From assembly GCF_008271655.1 (NCBI RefSeq), contig NZ_VKKX01000022.1, positions 248,001-312,000 of the forward strand: a stretch of DNA of 64,000 nucleotides, given 5' to 3'. The stretch is from Gemmobacter caeruleus (GTDB taxonomy: Bacteria > Pseudomonadota > Alphaproteobacteria > Rhodobacterales > Rhodobacteraceae). Positions 26,545-35,539 of this stretch are shown one piece after another; within the stretch, counting starts at the first letter, position 1; each line of letters starts with the position of its first letter. The translations under genes and the position numbers were made by a program. The notes below the pieces were generated by a model. That model ran no database searches, was not told the DNA's origin, and saw only the letters and a list, made by a program, of their open reading frames with translations.

Positions 26545-27153
26545 TCAGCCGCGCGCCGCCAGTGCTGCCGCCACCAATGCCACCGCCTGCGCCACCGCCG
26601 CCGCGCTGTCCAGATCCGAGGTATCCAGCACCACCGCGTCCTCGGCAGGGCGCAGCGGCGCATCGGCGCGGTTGCGGTCGCGGGCGTCGCGCTCCTCCAC
26701 CTCGGCCAGCACCGCCGCATAGGGCTGCGCCGCCGCCTCGCCACCCAGTTCCAGCCAGCGCCGGCGCGCGCGCACCGCGGCACTGGCCGTCACAAACAGC
26801 TTCACCTCGGCCTCAGGGCAGATCACCGTGCCGATATCGCGACCGTCCAGCACCGCGCCGCCCTCGCGCCGGGCAAAGCGCTTCTGAAATTCCAGCAGCG
26901 CCGCCCGCACCTCGGGGATCGCCGCCACCCGGCTTGCCGCCTGCCCCGCCTCCAGCGTGCGCAGATCGTCACGCGCCAGATCCGTCGGCTCCAGCCCGCG
27001 CGCCGCCGTCACCGGATCGCCGCCCTTGACCCCGACCGCCCGATACAGCGCGCCGGTATCCAGATGGGCAAAGCCGAACTCCGCCGCCACCGCGCGGCTG
27101 ATCGTGCCCTTGCCCGCCGCGGCGGGACCGTCAATGGCCACGGTAAAGATCAT
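26545..27153 (-). CDS. cmk: Cytidylate kinase
   Basis: This 202-residue enzyme phosphorylates CMP and dCMP. The P-loop is [13 protein letters not shown] (about residues 7-19), followed by the nucleoside-binding [32 protein letters not shown] segment and the Arg-rich lid ([17 protein letters not shown]) complete the family pattern. In many bacteria the order is aroA-cmk-rpsA-ihfB; here aroA and cmk are together on the minus strand while rpsA-ihfB are on the plus strand about 5.5 kb away. Confidence 0.95.
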   Translation of the reverse strand: MIFTVAIDGPAAAGKGTISRAVAAEFGFAHLDTGALYRAVGVKGGDPVTAARGLEPTDLARDDLRTLEAGQAASRVAAIPEVRAALLEFQKRFARREGGAVLDGRDIGTVICPEAEVKLFVTASAAVRARRRWLELGGEAAAQPYAAVLAEVEERDARDRNRADAPLRPAEDAVVLDTSDLDSAAAVAQAVALVAAALAARG

Positions 27154-27160
27154 GCTCTTG

Positions 27161-27207
27161 CTCTTTGTCCAAATACTCTCGGGGGTCCGGGGGCAGACAG
27201 CCCCCGG
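27161..27207 (-). repeat. Dispersed intergenic palindromic element, copy D
   Basis: CCAAATACTCTCGGGGGT is followed by the hairpin CCGGGGGC/GCCCCCGG (27187-27194 with 27200-27207, loop AGACA). It fills the gap between the aroA stop and the cmk start. Confidence 0.72.
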
Positions 27208-27212
27208 GCGGT

Positions 27213-28565
27213 TCAGACAGCGCCCTGTTCCAGCACCGCGCCAAGGCCGGTCATCAGCCCTTCAAAGATCGGGAACGAGGTCACGATAGGCGAGGCGTCA
27301 TCCACCGAGACCGGCTTTTGCGCGGCCATCCCGCAGACAAGAAAGCTCATCGCGATGCGGTGATCCAGATGGGTCGCCGCCGTGGCGCCCCCCGGCACCC
27401 CGCCCGGCCCCATGCCCTGCACGATCAGCGTATCCTCATCTTCCTCGATGGTCACGCCGCAGGCCTCAAGCCCGCGCGCCATGGCGTCGATGCGGTCGCT
27501 TTCCTTCACCCGCAATTCCTTGACCCCGCGCATCACGGTCTTGCCCGTGGCAAAGGCCGCGACCACCGACAGGATCGGATATTCGTCGATCATGCTGGGC
27601 GCGCGTTCGGGGGGCACCTCAATGCCCTTCATATTGCCCGAAAACCGCACCCGCAGATCGGCCACCGGCTCGCCGCCCTCCTCGCGCGGGTTCTGGAACT
27701 CGATCTCCGCCCCCATCTCGACCAGGGTCAGATACAGCCCGTTGCGCGTCAGGTTCTGGCTGACCCCGGGCACGAGGATGTCAGACCCTTCGACGATCAG
27801 CGCGGCGCAGACCGGAAAGGCCGCCGAGGACGGATCGCGCGGCACCGCCACGGTCTGCGGGCGCAGCTCCGGCTGGCCGCGCAGCGTGATGACATGCCCC
27901 TCGGCGCCCTTTTCCACATGCAGTTCGGCACCAAAGCCCAGCAGCATGCGTTCGGAATGGTCGCGCGTCGGCTCCCGCTCGATCACCACTGTTTCGCCGG
28001 GCGCGTTCAGCCCGGCCAGCAACACCGCCGATTTGACCTGCGCGCTGGCCACCGGCAGGGCATAGCGCACCGGCACCGGGTTCGCCGCGCCCACGATGGT
28101 CATCGGCAGCCGCCCGCCCTGCCGGCCATAGGCCCGCGCGCCAAACAGCGCCAGCGGGTCGGTCACCCGCCCCATCGGGCGCTTGCGCAAGGACGCATCG
28201 CCGGTGAAGGTCGCGGTCATGTCGGTCGTCGCCATGCAGCCCATGATCAGCCGCACGCCGGTGCCGGAATTGCCGCAATCAATCACATCCGCCGGTTCGC
28301 GAAAGCCACCGACGCCCACGCCCTGCACCGACCAGGCGCCCGGCCCGTGCTGCGTGACCTCGGCCCCGAAGGCGCGCATCGCCTTGGCGGTATCCAGCAC
28401 GTCCTGCCCTTCCAGCAGGCCGGTGATCCGGGTTTCGCCCACAGCCATCGCCCCGAAGATCAGCGCACGGTGGCTGATCGACTTGTCCCCCGGCACCGCC
28501 GCCGTGCCCGAAAGCGGGCCGGATTTGCGGGCGGTCATCGGTTGCGCTGCGCCGTGGCCGGACAT
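27213..28565 (-). CDS. aroA: 3-phosphoshikimate 1-carboxyvinyltransferase (EPSP synthase)
   Basis: This 450-residue enzyme joins shikimate-3-phosphate and PEP in aromatic amino acid synthesis. Visible motifs are [16 protein letters not shown] (about residues 24-39), [14 protein letters not shown], and near the C-terminus [16 protein letters not shown] and [12 protein letters not shown]. It precedes cmk, separated only by repeat copy D, and follows the exonuclease-sensor gene with a terminator-like hairpin between. Confidence 0.95.
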   Translation of the reverse strand: MSGHGAAQPMTARKSGPLSGTAAVPGDKSISHRALIFGAMAVGETRITGLLEGQDVLDTAKAMRAFGAEVTQHGPGAWSVQGVGVGGFREPADVIDCGNSGTGVRLIMGCMATTDMTATFTGDASLRKRPMGRVTDPLALFGARAYGRQGGRLPMTIVGAANPVPVRYALPVASAQVKSAVLLAGLNAPGETVVIEREPTRDHSERMLLGFGAELHVEKGAEGHVITLRGQPELRPQTVAVPRDPSSAAFPVCAALIVEGSDILVPGVSQNLTRNGLYLTLVEMGAEIEFQNPREEGGEPVADLRVRFSGNMKGIEVPPERAPSMIDEYPILSVVAAFATGKTVMRGVKELRVKESDRIDAMARGLEACGVTIEEDEDTLIVQGMGPGGVPGGATAATHLDHRIAMSFLVCGMAAQKPVSVDDASPIVTSFPIFEGLMTGLGAVLEQGAV

Positions 28566-28597
28566 GGGTTCTCTCCCCCGAAATCGTCTGTTGGTCT

Positions 28598-28626
28598 GCC
28601 CCCTCGCGTTAGCGCAAGCGGGGGGC
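28598..28626 (-). terminator. GC-rich hairpin between the sensor-exonuclease gene and aroA
   Basis: GCCCCC (28598-28603) pairs with GGGGGC (28621-28626), with an inner CGC/GCG. No U-tract is present. Its place just after the sensor-exonuclease stop suggests that it ends that transcript. Confidence 0.5.
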
Positions 28627-28646
28627 GGGGTCCAGCCCCGGCGGGA

Positions 28647-30704
28647 TCAGTTCATGTCCCGCAGCAGCCGGCCATGGCGGCGCACCTCGGCCACCACCTC
28701 GCCAAAGCTGGTCAGCCCGCGCCCGCGCAGCATCGGCATCAGCTTGAGAAAGGCATCCGCCGTGGCGACGGTGTCGCCGATGGCGGTATGGCGCGCCTCT
28801 TCGGGGATGGTGATGTCAAGCCGGTGGGTCAGCGCATCCAGGCTATGCACCTCGTGCTGGCCGAAGATCACCGCCGACAGCAGCACCGTATCCAGCACCG
28901 GATTGTCAAAACGCACGCCGGTCACGCCCTCTTTCCGGCGCAGGAAGTCCAGATCGAAGGGCGCGTTATGCGCGACCAGCACCGCACCATCGGCAAAGGC
29001 ATGAAAGGCGCGGCCCACCTCGGCGATGCCGGGGGCGCCGGCGACCATGGCATCGGTGATCCCATGCACCGTGGTCGAGGCGGGCGGGATCGGCCGGCCC
29101 GGATTGACCAGCGTGTCAAACACCTCGGCCGCGACGCGCTTGCCGTTCACGATGCGCACGGCGGCGATCTGCACGATCTCGTCGCCCTGCGCGGGCAAAA
29201 GGCCGGTGGTTTCGGTGTCGAAGACGACATAGGTCAGATCTTCCAGCCTTGTATCCGACACGGCGGCGTTGCGGGCCTTGGACAGAAGATCGAAGTCATA
29301 GACCACCGCCCGCGCCACAGGGGCCGGGCGCGGGCCCGCGCGCCGCGCGGCGCGCAGCGGCAGCACCACGGCCTGTTGACCGGGCCGCCCCTCGGGCCAG
29401 ATCTCGGTGGCGTGCGCCGCCAGCACCGACCGTCCAGTCGTATCGGGCAGGCCATCCTCCAGCGGCTGATCCAGCCAATGTTCCAACTGACCCACGGGCA
29501 GCGCCTCGCCTTGCCAGCCCAGCGTGATGCGGGCATCGGCGCCGCGTTCGGTCAGGTCCAGCGTGAAGGCCCGCAGCCCCCGCGCCTCGGCCAGTGCGGC
29601 GCCCAGACGGCCCGCCAGGCCGACGATTTCAAACCCGTTGCAGCGCAGCAGCAGCGGCGCGACCTCGCCCACATGCACTGACAGGCCCTGTGCCTCCATC
29701 CGCGCCGCGATGCCATCGACAAGGTCCGAGGCCCGGATCGGCGCCAGCGGCACCGCCTCGGCCCGGCCCTCGTCATGGCGGCGGGTCAGTTCGGTCACTG
29801 CGGCGCCCAGCCGCTCCACCTCGTCGCGCAGGGCGCGCTCCATTTGCGGCGGCAGCGCCTCGCCCTCGGGCAGCACGGCGAACAGCGTGCCCAGATTGGC
29901 CGCCGGGCGGCGGATGCGGTCAAAGGTCTCGGCCAGCAGCGCCTCGCGGCGCGACAGTTGCGCCAGATCGGCGGTCACGTCGCGCAGGGTCAGCACATAG
30001 CCGCCCGCCTCCAGCAACCGCATGCGCCCCGCCAGCACCCGCGCCCCCGACCGCGTGGTGCAAAGAATGTCTGATGCGGCATCGGGGTCGCCCGCCTCTT
30101 GCAGGCGCTGATGGGCGTGGCGCAGCGGGCCGTCATGCAGATAGTCGAACAGCCGCCGGTCCAGCCCCGGCGCACCGGCACCGCCCAGCATGTCGGCCGC
30201 GGTGCCGTTATAAAAGGCCAGCTGGTGATCGGCGCTGCACAGCAGCACCCCCACCGGCACGTCGGACAGAAGCGCCTCCAGCCGCGCCTTTTCGGCTGAC
30301 AGGCGGGTGGTCTCGCGCGCGACCGCCTCGGCCAGGGCATTGCGGGTTTCCGACAGGCTGGCGGCGGCGGCGGTCGCCGCAGGGGCCAGATCGCCCAGAT
30401 AACGCGCCAGCGCCGCGTCCATCTCGCCCGAGACATCGGAATGCGCCCGCGCCCGCAAGGCGCCCGACAGGATGTCGATGGGCTTCGCGACATTCAGGTC
30501 GAACAGATACCAGACCCAGGTGACCAGCCCCAGCACCACCAGCCCGGCCAGCATGCCGACCTGCACAAAGGCGTTCAGCGTCTCGGGCGTGCCCAGCTGG
30601 CGGTAGCCGAAGACCAGCCCCCCCGCCAGCCCGGCCAGCGCACCAAGCGCCAGCCCCGCAAAGATCAGGAAGATGCGCAGCCGCAGGCTCAGCTTGTGCA
30701 ACAT
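28647..30704 (-). CDS. Two-TM PAS sensor with degenerate kinase core fused to a DnaQ-like 3'-5' exonuclease
   Basis: This 685-residue fusion protein begins with two transmembrane helices (about residues 11-34 and 48-67). A HAMP-like linker, a coiled coil and a PAS domain (about 143-245) follow. The histidine-kinase dimerisation region reads FDRIRRP (residues 261-267), where the phospho-accepting His of the H-E-x-R-x-P box is Asp. The ATPase region (about 310-465) lacks recognisable N, G1 and G2 boxes. From residue 492 there is a complete DEDDh exonuclease: VVFDTETTG (ExoI), HNAPFDLDFL (ExoII) and HTAIGDTVATADA (ExoIII). It is the last gene of a tight minus-strand run with a stand-alone receiver three bases upstream. 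Ligand, nucleic acid substrate and role are unknown. Confidence 0.88.
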   Translation of the reverse strand: MLHKLSLRLRIFLIFAGLALGALAGLAGGLVFGYRQLGTPETLNAFVQVGMLAGLVVLGLVTWVWYLFDLNVAKPIDILSGALRARAHSDVSGEMDAALARYLGDLAPAATAAAASLSETRNALAEAVARETTRLSAEKARLEALLSDVPVGVLLCSADHQLAFYNGTAADMLGGAGAPGLDRRLFDYLHDGPLRHAHQRLQEAGDPDAASDILCTTRSGARVLAGRMRLLEAGGYVLTLRDVTADLAQLSRREALLAETFDRIRRPAANLGTLFAVLPEGEALPPQMERALRDEVERLGAAVTELTRRHDEGRAEAVPLAPIRASDLVDGIAARMEAQGLSVHVGEVAPLLLRCNGFEIVGLAGRLGAALAEARGLRAFTLDLTERGADARITLGWQGEALPVGQLEHWLDQPLEDGLPDTTGRSVLAAHATEIWPEGRPGQQAVVLPLRAARRAGPRPAPVARAVVYDFDLLSKARNAAVSDTRLEDLTYVVFDTETTGLLPAQGDEIVQIAAVRIVNGKRVAAEVFDTLVNPGRPIPPASTTVHGITDAMVAGAPGIAEVGRAFHAFADGAVLVAHNAPFDLDFLRRKEGVTGVRFDNPVLDTVLLSAVIFGQHEVHSLDALTHRLDITIPEEARHTAIGDTVATADAFLKLMPMLRGRGLTSFGEVVAEVRRHGRLLRDMN

Positions 30705-30707
30705 GGC

Positions 30708-31097
30708 TCAGCCCTCGCCGGTCAGCAGGCGCCGGACCTCGGTGCGCAATTCCTTCAATTCAAACGGTTTCGAGATGAAACCATCGGCGCCAAGCGCCAG
30801 CCCCTTCTGCCGCTCGATCGTGGATCCGCGCGCGGTCATCATCAGGATCTTCACATCTGCCAGCGCCGGGTCCAGCCGGACCGACTGGCAGATCTCGTAG
30901 CCCGAGACTTCGGGCAGCATCACATCGAGCAGCACCAGATCGGGATGCGTCTCGCGGATGCGCGGCAGGGCCTCGGCGCCATTGGCAACGCGGTCATGCT
31001 GATAGCCCTCGCGCATCATCAGGTAATTGAGCGCGAGCGCGATATTGTCCTCGTCCTCCACCACAAGAATGCGGTGTTGCCTCCCCCCTTCGGCCAT
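30708..31097 (-). CDS. Stand-alone receiver-domain response regulator
   Basis: This 129-residue single-domain CheY-like protein has all catalytic residues: the acidic cluster in VVEDED near residue 14, the phospho-acceptor Asp in LVLLDVMLP near residue 58, MMTARG and the Lys in FISKPFELKE. It has no output domain. Its stop is three bases before the start of the sensor-exonuclease gene, and it starts just after the small membrane protein gene. Because the adjacent sensor has lost its phospho-accepting His, the kinase acting on this receiver may be elsewhere. Confidence 0.92.
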   Translation of the reverse strand: MAEGGRQHRILVVEDEDNIALALNYLMMREGYQHDRVANGAEALPRIRETHPDLVLLDVMLPEVSGYEICQSVRLDPALADVKILMMTARGSTIERQKGLALGADGFISKPFELKELRTEVRRLLTGEG

Positions 31098-31616
31098 TCA
31101 TCCCTCCCGGCAGGCTGCCTTCATGACCGGATCGTCAGCGGCCGCGGCTTGCCATTCGGCGCCCTGCAACACACCCTCGGGGGTGATCTCCACCCCCTCC
31201 ACGATCGCTACGCGCCGCTGACCGGCGCAATCCACCGCCAGAAACCCGTCCTCCACGGGCCGCCAGCGGGCAAAATTGTAGACATGCGCCAGACGCAGAT
31301 CCGGCTGGGCCGGATGCGGCGTCACCTTGCGGGTATCCAGCGCGAGGAACCGCGTGGTCAGCGGCGCGACAAAGCTCCAGGGGCGCAGGCCCTGCGGGGT
31401 CTCGTCGCGCCATACCACCTCGATCCCCTCGGGCAGTTCGGCCGAGACGCGGTCGAACCAGTCATATTCCAGCCAGACCGTCGTGCCGATCAGCCCGACC
31501 GCCGCCCCGAAGGGCATCGCCCATTTCGGCAAGCCCGGCACCAGCTTGCGCGCCAGCAGCACAAGCCCGGCACAGCCGATGGCGGCGATGATGGCGGCAA
31601 GGAATTCGTAGATCAT
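31098..31616 (-). CDS. Small membrane protein of unknown function in the symporter-regulation cluster
   Basis: This 172-residue protein has two N-terminal hydrophobic helices (about residues 4-24 and 30-49) and a soluble C-terminal domain of about 120 residues with a Trp-rich segment (VYNFARWRPVEDGFLAVDC). I do not recognise the family. It is tightly packed: its start is ten bases after the nucleotidyltransferase-like gene and its stop abuts the receiver gene start. This indicates a component of the same membrane signalling unit. Confidence 0.78.
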   Translation of the reverse strand: MIYEFLAAIIAAIGCAGLVLLARKLVPGLPKWAMPFGAAVGLIGTTVWLEYDWFDRVSAELPEGIEVVWRDETPQGLRPWSFVAPLTTRFLALDTRKVTPHPAQPDLRLAHVYNFARWRPVEDGFLAVDCAGQRRVAIVEGVEITPEGVLQGAEWQAAAADDPVMKAACREG

Positions 31617-31625
31617 TCACATCCC

Positions 31626-33455
31626 TCAGGAGCGGGCGCCACGGGCCGAGCCGATGGCGGATTGCATGGTGCGCACCACGACAAAGGCGTCGCGCAGGTG
31701 GCTGCGTTCAAAATCGGAAAGATCGTAGGGCGCAAGGAAATTATCGGGGGCACGGCCCGACCGGATCAGCCGCGCCTGATTTTCCAGCCGGGTCTGGGCG
31801 ATCAGGTCATAGGCCTCGATCAGGTCGCGCGCGCCCGAGGTCGATATGACGCCGGCCTGTTCCGCGCCCTCCAGCCGGGCGCGGGTATTGGCGGCATCCA
31901 GTTGCCCGATCAGCGCATAGACCCGGCCCAGATCGGTCACCGGCACCACGCCATTATGCTTCATGTCGATATGGTTCTTGTGCTCGCCCGAGCGGATGGT
32001 GGCAAAGCCGCGCAGCAGGCCCAGCGGCGGGGTGTGCTTGAGGCTGTTCTGGATCATATGGGCGACAAAGATCGAATTCTGCGCGGCCTTTTCCAGTGTT
32101 TCGCCCTGCAAGTCGCGGAACAGCGAGGCCTGGCCGCCGATCGGGCGCAGGTCGAACATCACGCTGGCCAGCATCTGCGCCATCGGGTCGGGCTTTGCGA
32201 TCCAGCCCTCGAAATAGCTGCGCCAGGTGGATTGGCGCGCGCGCCAGCGCGGGTTGGTCGCCATCATGTCGCCCGGGCAATAGACATAGCCGCAGGCGTT
32301 CAGCCCGTCACAGACAAAGGTCGCCAGACGCTCGAACCAGGCCATGTCGGCCTCGGTCGCGGCATCGTCGATGATCAGGCAATTGTCCTGATCCGACACG
32401 CCGGTCTGTTCCTGCCGGCCCTGACTGCCGCAGGCGGCCCAGACATAGGGCACCGGCGCGGGGCCAAGCTCGGCCTCGGCCAGCGCGATCAGGCGGCGGG
32501 TCACGGTATCGGCAATGTCGGTGATCAGCCGCGTCACCACCTCATGCGCGTTGTTGCCGCCCACCAATTGCACCAGCAGTCGGGGAATGCGGGCGGTGAC
32601 GGCGGCCATGTCCTCCACCGTGTCGGCAATGGCCGCGTCGCGCACCAGTTGCGCCGAACTGACGGCCTGGAACCGGGTGATGTCGGTCTGCGTCACCATG
32701 CCGACCAGCCGGCCATCCTCGACCACCGGCAGATGACCGATGCGGCGTTCCAGCATGACATGCAGGATGTCCGACCCCAGACTGTCGGGCGTCAGGCTGA
32801 CCGGATCGGCGGTCATCACCTGCGCCACCGGCCCGGCCGGGTCCATCCCGCCGGCCAGCACCTTGTTCGTCATGTCGCGGGTGGTGACGATGCCCAGAAA
32901 GCGCCCCTCCTCCACCACGCCCAGCGAGGAGACATGCGCATCGCGCATCTTCTGCGCGGCGGCGCGGATCGTCTCGGACGGAGCGACGGTGATCGGGCGG
33001 CGCGCCATCAGATCGCCCACCTTCTGCACCGTCAGATCGTTGCGCCGCCCCTCGGCGCTGTTGCGCCCGCGATTGAAGAACCGCTCAAAGGCCGGGAAAT
33101 CGGCGATCAGCCGGCGGAAGATGTCGGTGGGCAGCAGCAGCAGCGTGGCGTCCTCGGTCACGCGCGCCGTGGTCACGGCCTGGCCATCGCGCATCAGCCC
33201 GCGTTCGCCAAAGCTGTTGCGCGGCCCGAGCAGCGAGACGAGGCCGCCCGAAGGCTCCAGCACCTCGACCGAGCCGCGCTTGATCAGGTAAAGGCCCTTC
33301 AGCGGCTCGCCCGCGTGATAGACCTCTTCGCCGGAGGTGAAATCCCTGCGGCTGAAGGAAAGGGCGACACGCGCCATCTCGTCCTGCGGCAGGCTGTCAT
33401 AGGGATGCACGCTTTCCAGAAAGGCCAGAACGGCAGGATCGGGGGTATGGGGCAT
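31626..33455 (-). CDS. Cyclic-nucleotide-binding/CBS/DUF294 nucleotidyltransferase-like protein
   Basis: This roughly 609-residue protein has, in order, a cNMP-binding beta-roll (about residues 15-125, with LYLIKRGSVEVLE and FGERGLM) and a CBS pair (about 145-265). A GlnD-like nucleotidyltransferase domain follows, with GSQGRQEQTGVSDQDN at about 343-358, and then the helical DUF294 C-terminal domain. The metal-binding D-x-D of the transferase site is present. An ATG at 33464 directly follows its AAAGG ribosome-binding site, so the ATG at 33455 with nine-base spacing is the likelier start. Proteins with this architecture commonly accompany ActP/SSS-type acetate symporters. The substrate, and whether it transfers nucleotides, is unknown. 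Confidence 0.9.
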   Translation of the reverse strand: MPHTPDPAVLAFLESVHPYDSLPQDEMARVALSFSRRDFTSGEEVYHAGEPLKGLYLIKRGSVEVLEPSGGLVSLLGPRNSFGERGLMRDGQAVTTARVTEDATLLLLPTDIFRRLIADFPAFERFFNRGRNSAEGRRNDLTVQKVGDLMARRPITVAPSETIRAAAQKMRDAHVSSLGVVEEGRFLGIVTTRDMTNKVLAGGMDPAGPVAQVMTADPVSLTPDSLGSDILHVMLERRIGHLPVVEDGRLVGMVTQTDITRFQAVSSAQLVRDAAIADTVEDMAAVTARIPRLLVQLVGGNNAHEVVTRLITDIADTVTRRLIALAEAELGPAPVPYVWAACGSQGRQEQTGVSDQDNCLIIDDAATEADMAWFERLATFVCDGLNACGYVYCPGDMMATNPRWRARQSTWRSYFEGWIAKPDPMAQMLASVMFDLRPIGGQASLFRDLQGETLEKAAQNSIFVAHMIQNSLKHTPPLGLLRGFATIRSGEHKNHIDMKHNGVVPVTDLGRVYALIGQLDAANTRARLEGAEQAGVISTSGARDLIEAYDLIAQTRLENQARLIRSGRAPDNFLAPYDLSDFERSHLRDAFVVVRTMQSAIGSARGARS

Positions 33456-33480
33456 CACCGTCATCCTTTGGGGCGGACAC

Positions 33481-33496
33481 GCCCCCCTTGGGGGGC
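33481..33496 (-). terminator. Hairpin between the symporter and nucleotidyltransferase-like genes
   Basis: GCCCCCC and GGGGGGC form a perfect seven-base-pair stem with only TT between them. It lies in the 110-base gap after the symporter stop and may attenuate transcription into the regulatory genes. Confidence 0.55.
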
Positions 33497-33574
33497 GCGC
33501 CGGGTTTCTGGCAGGGATCGGAGCCGGATTTTCCGTGGCGCGCCATGCGCCAGATCAAACCCGGCCCGAAACCA

Positions 33575-35524
33575 TCAATGCGCCTGGGCCGAACCGGCGC
33601 CTTTCGGCACGCGGATCGATTCCACCAGCTCCACCACATGCTGCGGCGGGGCCTTGGTCGCACCCGACACCACGAAGGCGGTCAGGAAGTTCATCACGGC
33701 GCCAATGGTGCCGATGGACAGCGGCGAAATACCGAAGAAGTAGTTCGCGGCGGTATCCGGCAGGTTGTTGGTGCCCGGGATGAAGAACCAGCCCTTGTAG
33801 ATGAAGATGTAGACCGAGGTGAAGATCAGACCCACCAGCATGCCGGCGATCGCGCCTTCCTTGTTGATGCGCTTGGAGAAGATGCCCATCATCAGAACCG
33901 GGAAGATCGTCGCGGCGGCCAGACCGAAGGCCAGGGCCACCACCTGCGCGGCAAAGCCGGGCGGGTTCAGACCCAGATAGGTCGCCACCACGATGGCACC
34001 GCCCATCGAGACGCGCGCCGCCAGCAGTTCGCCTTTTTCACTGATATTGGGGTTGATCGACCCCTTGATCAGGTCATGCGAGATCGCCGAGGAAATGGCG
34101 AGCAGCAGGCCCGCAGCGGTCGAAAGCGCGGCAGCCAGGGCGCCGGCGGCCACGATGGCGACCACCCAGCCCGGAAGGGCCGCGATTTCGGGGTTGGCCA
34201 GCACCATGATGTCGTTGTCAACCTTGGTGACTTCGTTGCCGGTCAGGCCCATTTCGGCAAAGGTCTTGCCCGAGGTGCCCACTTGCGCGGCGGCCAGCAG
34301 GCCTTCGCGGGCGGTGGTCAGTTCGGCGATCTTGGCCTCGATGCCGGCCTTGTCGGCCTCGGCAGCCTTGGCCAGCGCGGCCTTGGCCTCGCCCATGGCC
34401 TTGGTATTGGCGGCCAGGTCGGCGGGTTCGTTGACATACTGGATCATGCCGTCGCCGTTCAGGTCGGACATGGCCAGCAGGCCGGTTTTTTCCCAGGTGC
34501 GGATCCAGGACAGTTCAGGCTTGCTCTCGATATCGGCGCGGCTGATCGCCGGGCCCGAGAAGGCGCTGCCGGTCACCGCGGCGGGCCACATCGTCGTCGA
34601 AAGGTTCAGGCGCGCCATCGACCCCACGGCCGGAGCCACGGTGTAAAGCAGCGCGATGAACACCAGCGACCAGCCGGCCGAGGAACGGGCATCCGCCACT
34701 TTCGGCACGGTGAAGAAGCGGATGATGACGTGCGGCAGACCCGCGGTGCCGATCATCAGCGACATGGTGAACAGGAACATGTTGAAGTAGTTGGCGCTGT
34801 CGCCGGTATAGGCCTTGAAGCCCAGTTCGGTCACGACCGAGTCAAGCTTGGCCAGGAAGGTCATGTCGCCACCCGACGGCGCGTAAGAGCCGATCAGGCC
34901 GAGCTGCGGCAGGAAGCTGCCGGTCAGTTGCAGCGAGATGAACAGCGCCGGGATGGTATAGGCGATGATCAGCACGACATATTGCGCCACCTGGGTATAG
35001 GTGATGCCCTTCATGCCGCCCAGAACCGCATAGGCGAACACGATCGCCGCGCCAATATAGAGGCCGGTATCGGTCGAAACCTCCAGGAAGCGCGAGAAGG
35101 TCACGCCCACGCCGCGCATCTGGCCGATCACATAGGTCACCGAGATGACGATCAGGCAGATCACGGCCAGCAGACGCGCGCCGCCGGAATAGAAGCGGTC
35201 GCCGATGAATTCCGGCACGGTGAACTTGCCGAACTTGCGCAGATAGGGGGCAAGCAGCAGCGCCAGCAGCACATAGCCGCCGGTCCAGCCCATCAGGTAG
35301 GCCGAGGTTTCATAGCCGCCAAAGGCGATGATGCCGGCCATCGAGATGAAGGAGGCGGCCGACATCCAGTCAGCGCCGGTGGCCATGCCGTTCATGATCG
35401 GGTGAACACCCTGACCGGCGGCATAGAATTCCGCGGTGGAGCCGGCACGGGCCCAGACCGCGATCCCGATGTAGAGGGCAAAGGTGAGGCCCACCACAAT
35501 CAGGTTGAGGGTAAACTGATCCAT
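33575..35524 (-). CDS. Sodium:solute symporter, large subunit (VC_2705-like)
   Basis: This 649-residue SSS-family transporter is paired with a DUF4212 small subunit (gap 15 bases). Typical features are the ADWMSAASFISMAG segment near residue 51, the VPEFIGDRFYS block near 103, and IGTAGLPHVIIRFFTV near 258. Residues about 304-448 form a hydrophilic insertion with an EF-hand-like DLNGDGMIQYVNE (354-366) and an Ala/Lys/Glu-rich helix. The pairing matches the large/small 'Na_symport' type, whose relatives take up acetate or other short carboxylates. The neighbouring acs gene makes acetate or propionate a reasonable guess. Confidence 0.9.
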   Translation of the reverse strand: MDQFTLNLIVVGLTFALYIGIAVWARAGSTAEFYAAGQGVHPIMNGMATGADWMSAASFISMAGIIAFGGYETSAYLMGWTGGYVLLALLLAPYLRKFGKFTVPEFIGDRFYSGGARLLAVICLIVISVTYVIGQMRGVGVTFSRFLEVSTDTGLYIGAAIVFAYAVLGGMKGITYTQVAQYVVLIIAYTIPALFISLQLTGSFLPQLGLIGSYAPSGGDMTFLAKLDSVVTELGFKAYTGDSANYFNMFLFTMSLMIGTAGLPHVIIRFFTVPKVADARSSAGWSLVFIALLYTVAPAVGSMARLNLSTTMWPAAVTGSAFSGPAISRADIESKPELSWIRTWEKTGLLAMSDLNGDGMIQYVNEPADLAANTKAMGEAKAALAKAAEADKAGIEAKIAELTTAREGLLAAAQVGTSGKTFAEMGLTGNEVTKVDNDIMVLANPEIAALPGWVVAIVAAGALAAALSTAAGLLLAISSAISHDLIKGSINPNISEKGELLAARVSMGGAIVVATYLGLNPPGFAAQVVALAFGLAAATIFPVLMMGIFSKRINKEGAIAGMLVGLIFTSVYIFIYKGWFFIPGTNNLPDTAANYFFGISPLSIGTIGAVMNFLTAFVVSGATKAPPQHVVELVESIRVPKGAGSAQAH

Positions 35525-35539
35525 CTGTCCCCTGCTCCC

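Noticed and set aside
27165-29681. Plus-strand open frame of 838 codons over aroA and the exonuclease sensor.
   Set aside because: Shadow frame; EPSP synthase and exonuclease motifs are on the minus strand.
30441-33743. Plus-strand open frame of 1100 codons across the response regulator and nucleotidyltransferase-like genes.
   Set aside because: It is the opposite-strand shadow of well-supported minus-strand genes; high GC makes such long frames common and the product has a biased His/Gln/Arg composition.
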